Shown here piece after piece: positions 1-5,749 of a stretch of 5,749 nucleotides of DNA (its first letter is position 1; every line of letters begins with the position of its first letter). The notes beneath the pieces were generated by a model. That model saw nothing but the letters and a program-made list of their open reading frames with translations. It did not search any database and was not told the origin of the DNA. The translations under genes were made by a program, and so were the position numbers. Source of the DNA: an uncultured Eubacterium sp. (GTDB lineage: Bacteria > Bacillota_A > Clostridia > Lachnospirales > Lachnospiraceae); the NCBI GenBank assembly GCA_947653505.1, contig CANTHI010000260.1, forward strand, positions 1 to 5,749, written 5' to 3'.

Positions 1-25
1 TTTTTCTAAGACGTTACATATAACT

Positions 26-77
26 GCTGGATGAGGGAAACCGGAACAATGAAACAGGGCTGCTTCCCTCATCCAGC
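26..77. repeat. Inverted repeat / stem-loop with 14-bp perfect stem
   Basis: Bases 26-39 are perfectly complementary to 64-77, leaving a 24-nt loop. Neither strand has a T-run directly after the stem, so it is not a classic Rho-independent terminator. It may be the 3' end structure of a transcript entering from the left, or a processed RNA hairpin. No ORF longer than about a dozen codons enters from the left edge, so the upstream gene is not visible. Confidence 0.6.
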
Positions 78-118
78 GTCCGGATAGCCAAAATATACAT
101 ATTACGAAATGTAAATGT

Positions 119-144
119 TGCACTCATCTAATTAAATTAGTGCA
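119..144. promoter_or_regulatory. Operator-like imperfect palindrome (TGCACT...AGTGCA)
   Basis: A 26-bp dyad with 11 of 13 base pairs matching. Its outer arms are TGCACT (119-124) and AGTGCA (139-144). Inside it is the perfect element CTAATT-A-AATTAG (128-140). It lies about 80-105 bp upstream of the -10 box of the surface-protein gene. The half-site AGTGCATT recurs at 181-188. Binding by a dimeric regulator is inferred from symmetry only; no regulator family was recognised. Confidence 0.35.
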
Positions 145-182
145 TTGCCATTCTGCCCACATTCAAATAATGCTGAAAAAAG

Positions 183-195
183 TGCATTCTATGCA
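183..195. promoter_or_regulatory. Short dyad TGCAT-N3-ATGCA next to the -35 region
   Basis: Arms at 183-187 and 191-195 are perfect inverted repeats separated by 3 bases. The element lies just upstream of the expected -35 position for the -10 box at 225-230, and it overlaps a second copy of AGTGCATT (181-188; first copy 139-146). The shared half-site suggests that the same factor could bind both places. This is weak evidence, because short palindromes arise by chance. Confidence 0.25.
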
Positions 196-201
196 GACAG
201 A

Positions 202-230
202 TAAAAAAATGCTCCCTTTCATGATATAAT
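202..230 (+). promoter_or_regulatory. Sigma-A promoter for the surface-protein gene (extended -10)
   Basis: A perfect TATAAT lies at 225-230, preceded by TGA (222-224), which makes an extended -10 (TGN-TATAAT). The -35 position at 17-bp spacing (202-207) is A-rich and does not match TTGACA, so the extended -10 would carry recognition. Transcription would start near 237, about 50 nt before the start codon. Confidence 0.6.
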
Positions 231-240
231 GCCAGAAGCG

Positions 241-264
241 GGAAGAGGGTCAGTGACCTCTTCC
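241..264 (+). promoter_or_regulatory. 5'-UTR hairpin before the surface-protein RBS
   Basis: GGAAGAGG (241-248) pairs with CCTCTTCC (257-264) in a perfect 8-bp stem with an 8-nt loop. It begins only a few bases after the predicted transcription start and ends 6 bases before the Shine-Dalgarno. A hairpin at the extreme 5' end typically protects mRNA. It leaves the AAAGGAGG at 271-278 free, so it does not look like an RBS-sequestering switch. Confidence 0.5.
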
Positions 265-286
265 AATCATAAAGGAGGAGCCAGAA

Positions 287-442
287 ATGAAACAAAAAAG
301 TCTACGCTGCAAATGGCAGACATACGCAGGAAAAGGCAGAAAACAGCTGTGCAAAAAAGCGCTTGACATTTCCTTATCAATCGCGGCGGCCGTTTCTTTT
401 CTGCCATCAGATCGGGCAGCGGCAGCAGAAAAGCCGTCTTAA
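287..442 (+). CDS. Signal-peptide fragment of the surface protein (51 codons, then stop)
   Basis: Starts at ATG 287 behind AAAGGAGG (271-278), the best ribosome binding site in the window. The peptide has an unusually long basic N-region of about 27 residues (MKQKSLRCKWQ...), a hydrophobic core LDISLSIAAAVSFL, and an Ala-rich cleavage region SDRAAAA around residues 41-46. It is a convincing Sec signal peptide. The frame hits TAA at 440-442, just as the mature protein should begin. The next frame carries the mature domain, and one extra A in the run at 429-432 would join them as ...AAAAEKAVLSMRTMF. Too short to function alone, it is best read as exon-like evidence that the ATG at 445 is not the true start. 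Confidence 0.7.
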   Translation: MKQKSLRCKWQTYAGKGRKQLCKKALDISLSIAAAVSFLPSDRAAAAEKPS

Positions 443-444
443 GC

Positions 445-1980
<1,536 letters not shown>

Positions 1981-2845
1981 ATCACAGGGCTGTGGACAAA
2001 CAGGGTCAGCCGTTCTGCATTCAGATGAAGCTTCCGGCCATGACTGTGCAGGGCTATGAAATCCACATGAGTTATAATGAGCAGGAGTTGTCGGAGCAGT
2101 CTGAATTTTATAAAGAACTGCCGGAATTGCCGCAATGGACAGCCGACGCTACGATTATTCCGAAGTTACAGGGATCGGAAATGATGGAAAAGCTCAATCT
2201 GGCCAAAGCCAGAATATCTTTAGTGATTCATGGGGATAGTGCGAAGGAAATTCTTGTAAATACAAACGGCGCTTTAACATTTTTTGTTGATATACCAATC
2301 GAAAACGTTACGATTCCGGAAGAAATTCAGGGAGGAAAATTTTTGTGGCAGTACGGAGATGGCAGGGGCACCTGGCACGATATGGAGGAGACAGAGAATA
2401 AAGTGCACTATTTCAGGGAAAGAAAGCTGTCGGTCGTATTGGGTGAGGGTTCCGAGAGAAATAAGATAAAGTTCTGTTATGAAAGTCCGGGCGGAAACCA
2501 TGCGGATGACCGGGGTTTCTTTGACAGGTGGGAGCTGAGCCATTTGGATTTTTTTGAATCGGCAATTGCCCTGGAACCGTATACGTCTGAGATCTTAAAT
2601 GCATGTCTGGAGGAGCTGCGGCAGGAAAAGGGTATAGATTCAGAGAATAAGGTCATCCGCCAGTATGTGATCGAGGGATTAGTCCCAGCCGTATCGGATG
2701 ATCCTGATGGGGCTCCGCTGATCAAGATGAAAGATGTTTCACAATATGAGATCAAAGGGACGGATTTGCAAGCTGTACCGCGGAACTGATAGGATGAAGC
2801 GAAACAAAGCAGACGTTATATTTGGACAGTTTGCATAAAAAACAG

Positions 2846-2883
2846 GAGATTTGGCATTAACTCTTAGTGCCAAATCTCTTTTT
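2846..2883 (+). terminator. Rho-independent terminator of the surface-protein gene, probably bidirectional
   Basis: GAGATTTGGCA (2846-2856) pairs perfectly with 2868-2878. The stem extends inward through one G-U and three A-U pairs to a 3-nt loop, giving about 15 pairs. It is followed by T5 (2879-2883). On the opposite strand the stem is followed, after a short CCTG-like gap, by T6 (complement of 2837-2842), so it could also stop leftward transcription. It isolates the surface-protein gene from mtlA, whose -35 box begins only 8 bases later. Confidence 0.9.
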
Positions 2884-2890
2884 CTATTGC

Positions 2891-2920
2891 TTGAAACTGG
2901 TGGGCAGTGCAACGTATAAT
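2891..2920 (+). promoter_or_regulatory. Sigma-A promoter of mtlA
   Basis: TTGAAA at 2891-2896, an 18-bp spacer, then a perfect TATAAT at 2915-2920. Transcription is expected from about 2927, giving an mtlA leader of about 80 nt. The near-consensus boxes suggest appreciable basal activity. An activator would have to bind over the terminator DNA immediately upstream. Confidence 0.75.
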
Positions 2921-2950
2921 AGACTCAGCAGGAATCCGGAACCACGAAAT

Positions 2951-2962
2951 GGCTGGCCAGCC
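2951..2962. promoter_or_regulatory. Perfect 12-bp palindrome GGCTGGCCAGCC in the mtlA leader
   Basis: A fully self-complementary 12-mer lies about 25-35 bases downstream of the predicted mtlA start of transcription. With no loop it makes a poor RNA hairpin as such, although CACG (2943-2946) and CGTG (2962-2965) flank an alternative fold. As DNA it has the symmetry and position of a repressor operator. No known regulator consensus was recognised. Confidence 0.3.
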
Positions 2963-3008
2963 GTGAAGGATCAGGAAATAAGTTGCAAAGAAAAAAAGAG
3001 GTGTGATT

Positions 3009-4409
3009 ATGAAAGAGAGAGTACAGACTTTTGGAAGATTTCTAAGCGGCATGGTGATGCCGAATATCGGCGCTTTTATTGCGTGGGGGCTGATTGCAGC
3101 GTTATTTATCGAGAAAGGGTGGATCCCGAATGCTGCGTTTGCGCAGCTGGTCAATCCGATGTCCCATGTTATGCTGCCGTTATTAATCGCGTATACCGGA
3201 GGCAGGGTCGTTGCCGGTGATCGTGGCGCGCTGACAGGTGCGATTGCGGCGATGGGTGTGATTGTAGCTTCGGAAAATCCGATGTTTTTAGGCGCGATGG
3301 TTGTAGGCCCGGTATCTGCGCTTGTGATTAAAAAATTTGACCAGGTGATGGATGGGCATATTCCGGCAGGATTTGAGATGTTAATTAATAACTTTTCGAT
3401 CGGTATTATAGGCGGGATTCTGGCGCTGCTTTCGATGGTCGGCATTACGCCGCTTGTTAACGGCCTGACTTCCGCGATGAGCGCGGGCGTAGGTTTTCTG
3501 GTAGATCACAGTCTGCTGCCATTAGTCAGCATTTTAATCGAACCTGCAAAAGTACTGTTTTTAAATAACGCGATTAATCAGGGCATTTTTTCACCGCTCG
3601 GCATCCAGCAGGTGCAGGAAGCCGGAAAGTCCATATTTTTCCTGCTGGAAGCAAATCCGGGTCCTGGGCTTGGCATTTTGCTTGCATACTGTATCGCGGG
3701 AAAAGGAAGCGCGAAGAGTTCCGCTCCAGGCGCTGTGATTATCCACTTTTTAGGCGGTATCCATGAGATTTATTTTCCATACATACTGATGAATCCGTTT
3801 TTACTGTTATCAGCTATTGCAGGCGGCATGACGGGTGTGTTATGTTTCAGCCTGTTTGATGTCGGCCTTGTATCGACCGCATCACCGGGAAGTATTATCG
3901 CGATTACGATGATGGCAGAACGCCACTGCTATGTGGGGCTGTTTGCAGGGGTATTATTATCCGCGGCAGTATCATTTCTGATTTCCGTACCATTGTTAAA
4001 GTTTATGGGCAAAGATACCTCGCTGGAAGAAGCGCAGGCGAAAAAAGACGCGATGAAACGCCAGTCCAAAGGCATGGCTCCGGCTCCTGCAGCAGGCGCG
4101 GCTTCCTCTGGCGCGGGCGGCAGAATCCGAAAAATTGCGTTTGCATGTGACGCGGGAATGGGCTCGAGCGCGATGGGTGCGACGGTATTGAAAAAGAAAA
4201 TCAACGCGGCGGGATTGTCCGGCATCGAAGTCATTCATACGCCGGTATCTTCGATTCCGAAAGATGTGCAGATCGTTGTGACACATCAGGAGCTGGGAGA
4301 GCGTGCGGCGCACAGCAATCCGGATGCGGAGCTTGTATTAATTACCAACTTCCTCGCGGCGCCGGAATATGAGACGCTTGTGGAAGACTTAAAGAAACGA
4401 AATCTGTAG
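3009..4409 (+). CDS. mtlA: Mannitol-specific PTS permease, EIICB component
   Basis: Membrane permease that imports mannitol and phosphorylates it to mannitol-1-phosphate, taking phosphate from PEP via EI, HPr and EIIA. The 466 residues are close to the size of Bacillus EIICB(Mtl). IIC domain, about 1-340: opens RFLSGMVMPNIGAFIAWGLIAALFI, has several hydrophobic segments, and carries the conserved NNAINQG and GGIHEIYFPY motifs (His252, Glu253 in the substrate site region). An Ala/Pro/Gly-rich linker (APAPAAGAASSGAGG) leads to the IIB domain, about 374-466. There the phosphocysteine loop is CDAGMGSSAMGA with Cys380. No IIA domain is fused, so a separate EIIA (mtlF) is needed; it is not in the window. 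Start: I choose ATG 3009, because AGAGGTG (2997-3003) lies 5 nt before it and an in-frame GTG at 3003 would overlap that site. The frame is intact throughout. Confidence 0.96.
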   Translation: MKERVQTFGRFLSGMVMPNIGAFIAWGLIAALFIEKGWIPNAAFAQLVNPMSHVMLPLLIAYTGGRVVAGDRGALTGAIAAMGVIVASENPMFLGAMVVGPVSALVIKKFDQVMDGHIPAGFEMLINNFSIGIIGGILALLSMVGITPLVNGLTSAMSAGVGFLVDHSLLPLVSILIEPAKVLFLNNAINQGIFSPLGIQQVQEAGKSIFFLLEANPGPGLGILLAYCIAGKGSAKSSAPGAVIIHFLGGIHEIYFPYILMNPFLLLSAIAGGMTGVLCFSLFDVGLVSTASPGSIIAITMMAERHCYVGLFAGVLLSAAVSFLISVPLLKFMGKDTSLEEAQAKKDAMKRQSKGMAPAPAAGAASSGAGGRIRKIAFACDAGMGSSAMGATVLKKKINAAGLSGIEVIHTPVSSIPKDVQIVVTHQELGERAAHSNPDAELVLITNFLAAPEYETLVEDLKKRNL

Positions 4410-4439
4410 CATGTCCGATCAGAAAAGTTTAAGGAGTAT

Positions 4440-4511
4440 ATGGTCTTTGCAGCGGAGTACAAAGACCTGCCTGAACTTGTTACAGATGATAACCAAAAAG
4501 CAGGACTATAG
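4440..4511 (+). CDS. Possible small ORF (23 aa) after mtlA; doubtful
   Basis: ATG 4440 is preceded by AAGGAG (4431-4436), a good Shine-Dalgarno sequence but only 3 nt from the ATG, which is closer than usual. The peptide is MVFAAEYKDLPELVTDDNQKAGL, acidic and soluble in character. The same frame is open all the way back to the TAG of mtlA (4407-4409), so it could also be a former C-terminal extension of MtlA or debris of a lost gene. The hairpin at 4442-4467 lies inside it. No family recognised. Confidence 0.25.
   Translation: MVFAAEYKDLPELVTDDNQKAGL
4442..4467 (+). other. Stem-loop downstream of mtlA (not a terminator)
   Basis: GGTCTTTG (4442-4449) pairs perfectly with CAAAGACC (4460-4467) around a 10-nt loop. 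No T-run follows, so it should not terminate transcription. It could block 3' exonuclease and stabilise mtlA mRNA relative to downstream message, as seen in many polycistronic operons (inference). No other terminator is visible between mtlA and mtlR, so the two are probably co-transcribed. Confidence 0.45.
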
Positions 4512-4544
4512 TTGAAAAAAGGTTATGTCATAAAAGTTGTCATA

Positions 4545-4770
4545 AGCGGTTCTATGAAAAGGGCTGTATGAAAAGCGGTTCTATGAAAAGGGCTGTATGA
4601 AAAGCGGTTCTATGAAAAGGACTGTATGAAAAGCGGTTCTATGAAAAGGGCTGTATGAAAAGCGGTTTTATGAAAAGGACTGTATGAAAAGCGGTTTTAT
4701 GAAAAGGACTGTATGAAAAAAGGGCTATATCAAAAAGGCTGTATGAAAAAAGGGCTGTATCAAAAAGGAA
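4545..4770 (+). repeat. Tandem array: six 29-bp units plus two 30-bp variant units between mtlA and mtlR
   Basis: Units start at 4545, 4574, 4603, 4632, 4661 and 4690 with an exact 29-bp period. They differ only at C/T in TT(C/T)TATG and G/A in AAGG(G/A)CTG. Each unit is two related half-units of 15 and 14 bp (AGCGGTTCTATGAAA and AGGGCTGTATGAAA). Two diverged 30-bp units (4711-4740, 4741-4770) end just before the mtlR ribosome binding site. More degenerate half-units, including two TGTCATAA copies (4526-4533, 4538-4545), precede the array. Each half-unit carries a purine-rich SD-like stretch and an ATGA. There are no unique spacers, so this is not CRISPR. It fills most of the 386-bp gap between the genes; no clear promoter was found within it. 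Confidence 0.95.
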
Positions 4771-4775
4771 CATAA
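4713..4775 (+). CDS. Putative 20-aa mini-ORF made of two decapeptide repeats, upstream of mtlR
   Basis: ATG 4713 opens MKKGLYQKGC followed by MKKGLYQKGT, then TAA at 4773-4775. It overlaps the stop of the preceding mini-ORF by ATGA and ends 20 nt before the mtlR ATG at 4796. A purine-rich GAAAAGGACTGT precedes it. It may be a leader peptide coupled to mtlR, or simply what a tandem repeat happens to encode. The strongly basic composition follows from the A-rich DNA, which weakens the coding case. Confidence 0.2.
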   Translation: MKKGLYQKGCMKKGLYQKGT

Positions 4776-4777
4776 AA

Positions 4778-4786
4778 AAGAAGGGG
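4778..4786 (+). promoter_or_regulatory. Ribosome binding site that decides the mtlR start
   Basis: The purine run AAGAAGGGG lies 9 nt before ATG 4796 but only 3 nt before the in-frame ATG 4790. The spacing favours 4796. The run resembles the GAAAAGGG of the adjacent repeat units, so the mtlR RBS may be the last, modified member of the array. Confidence 0.55.
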
Positions 4787-4795
4787 TACATGATT

Positions 4796-5725
4796 ATGGA
4801 AATAACATCAAGGATGAAACAGATTTTACAGGTATTGCTGCGAGAATCCGCTGCTGTTTCCGTAAAGTATCTTGCAGAGCAGATCGGCGTCAGCAGGCGG
4901 ACGGTGCAGCGGGAGCTGGAATCCGTAGACGGTGCGTTAAAGGATTATCATCTAAAGTTCATGTCAAAGACAGGTGTAGGGATCTGGATCGAAGGCAGTG
5001 AACAGGAAAAGGAACGGCTGCTTGCCCTGTGCAGCGCAGGGGATGATTATGACGTCAGCAACCGCGAGGAACGCAGAAAGCGCCTGATTCTGGAAATTTT
5101 AAAGGAAAAAGGGCTGCGCAAGCTGTATTATTACAGCAGCCAGTTTGATGTCAGCGAGGCGACGGTCAGCGCGGATCTGGAGGCTGTGGAAGGATGGCTG
5201 GCGCATTACGGCTTGATTGTCAGCCGCAAGCCGGGCAGTGGTATTTCCATCAGCGGCAGCGAGGAAAATTACAGACGGGCCATCCGCGGATTTATTGATG
5301 AAAATATCGATACGAAGATGATGCGGGAGGTGTACGGCGAGGACGGCTATGATTTTTCCGCATACCGTGCCTTGAAAAAGAGCAGTATCGGACAGATATT
5401 AAATGACGATATAGTAAGACGTGTGATGGACTGCATCACGAGAATGGGAGATAACAAAGTACTGACGCTGACGGAAAATTCATACGTAGGACTCATTATC
5501 CATCTTTCCATCGCGATCAACCGCATCCGGAAAAACGAAGTGATCGACGATGATGAAAACTGGAAACAGAATCTGGCAGAGGATGAAGACTATGAGCTGG
5601 CAAAGGTCATAGTCCATGAGCTGGAGCAGGAATTTCAGATCGACATTCCAAAGGTGGAGATTTCCTACATCTGCCTGCATCTGAAAGGAGCCAAGCACGA
5701 AAAAATCCAGTGGAGGCGGAGATGA
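4796..5725 (+). CDS. mtlR: PRD-containing transcriptional regulator of the mannitol operon, N-terminal half (partial, frame-broken)
   Basis: Likely DNA-binding activator of mannitol genes, controlled by phosphorylation from HPr and the mannitol PTS. Numbering from ATG 4796: an HTH_11-type domain at about 3-60 (QIGVSRRTVQRELESVD is the recognition-helix region); a second, Mga/BglG-like HTH at about 80-165 (FDVSEATVSADLEAVEGWL); PRD1 at about 185-300 with the two expected histidines, His236 (GLIIHLSIAINRI) and His295 (ISYICLHLKGAK). Family members run to about 690 residues with PRD2, EIIB-like and EIIA-like domains, all missing here. The frame stops at TGA 5723-5725 after KHEKIQWRRR, just beyond PRD1. 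Restoring one A in the A6 run (5700-5705) gives KHEKNPVEAEMKQADETDT, open to the window edge, so the stop is probably artefactual or a mutation. The symbol rests on adjacency to mtlA; by sequence alone it could be another PRD regulator. Confidence 0.88.
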   Translation: MEITSRMKQILQVLLRESAAVSVKYLAEQIGVSRRTVQRELESVDGALKDYHLKFMSKTGVGIWIEGSEQEKERLLALCSAGDDYDVSNREERRKRLILEILKEKGLRKLYYYSSQFDVSEATVSADLEAVEGWLAHYGLIVSRKPGSGISISGSEENYRRAIRGFIDENIDTKMMREVYGEDGYDFSAYRALKKSSIGQILNDDIVRRVMDCITRMGDNKVLTLTENSYVGLIIHLSIAINRIRKNEVIDDDENWKQNLAEDEDYELAKVIVHELEQEFQIDIPKVEISYICLHLKGAKHEKIQWRRR

Positions 5726-5749
5726 AACAGGCAGACGAGACGGATACGG

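Noticed and set aside
26..77. Rho-independent terminator at the left edge
   Set aside because: The 14-bp stem lacks a following T-run on either strand and the loop is long (24 nt), so it is listed only as a stem-loop.
2794..2838. 14-residue ORF between the surface gene and the terminator
   Set aside because: No usable ribosome binding site and no recognisable sequence; ordinary 3' untranslated DNA.
2908..2921. CcpA cre-like sequence over the mtlA -10 box
   Set aside because: Only a partial match to TGWNANCGNTNWCA and it coincides with the promoter hexamer, so the resemblance is not convincing.
2864..3445. 193-residue reverse-strand frame overlapping the mtlA start
   Set aside because: Antisense shadow of the conserved membrane domain; it starts within the terminator region and has no supporting signals.
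4442..4467. Terminator after mtlA
   Set aside because: The stem is real but no T-tract follows on the + strand.
4512..4555. Separate promoter for mtlR (TTGAAA at 4512, TTGTCA at 4537)
   Set aside because: No acceptable -10 box at 16-18 bp from either candidate -35.
4545..4770. CRISPR array
   Set aside because: The 29-bp periodicity is continuous with no unique spacers between copies, and no cas genes are present.

Overview
The window looks like a piece of a Firmicutes chromosome, most likely a gut-type Clostridia/Lachnospiraceae. This is inferred from the mid-range GC content, the strong AGGAGG-type ribosome binding sites, a mannitol PTS locus of the Gram-positive type (EIICB followed by a PRD regulator), and a secreted bacterial-Ig-like protein of a style common in Lachnospiraceae. 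No database search was possible.

Layout. 1-286 is an upstream region with a 14-bp-stem hairpin, two operator-like dyads, an extended -10 promoter, and a hairpin at the expected 5' end of the transcript. 287-2789 encodes one secreted, non-catalytic-looking surface protein: signal peptide, Ig-like domain, beta-rich domain, Gly-Thr/Ser repeat linker and C-terminal region. As written it is broken into three reading frames by two one-base losses, near 429-432 and 1913-1916. A strong, probably bidirectional terminator follows at 2846-2883. Immediately after it lies a good sigma-A promoter (TTGAAA, 18 bp, TATAAT) and the mannitol permease gene mtlA (3009-4409). 4410-4795 has no conventional gene. 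It holds a small hairpin and a striking tandem array of 29-bp units, then two 30-bp units, ending just before mtlR. 4796 to the window end is the 5' half of mtlR (two HTH domains, PRD1). Its frame also breaks at an A6 run, 20-25 bases before the translated stop.

How it works together. MtlA imports and phosphorylates mannitol. It has IIC and IIB domains but no IIA, so a separate mtlF (EIIA) and mtlD (mannitol-1-phosphate dehydrogenase) are expected beyond the right edge, in the common mtlA-mtlR-mtlF-mtlD order. MtlR would sense PTS phosphorylation through its PRD histidines and control mtlA. The surface protein is transcribed from its own promoter and terminated separately, so it is probably functionally unrelated.

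The most unusual element is the intergenic array. Its 29-bp period places ATGA start/stop overlaps so that consecutive tiny ORFs chain head to tail from 4554 to 4775, right up to the mtlR ribosome binding site. The three -1 breaks in short homopolymers look more like sequencing or assembly deletions than biology, but this cannot be decided from the sequence alone.
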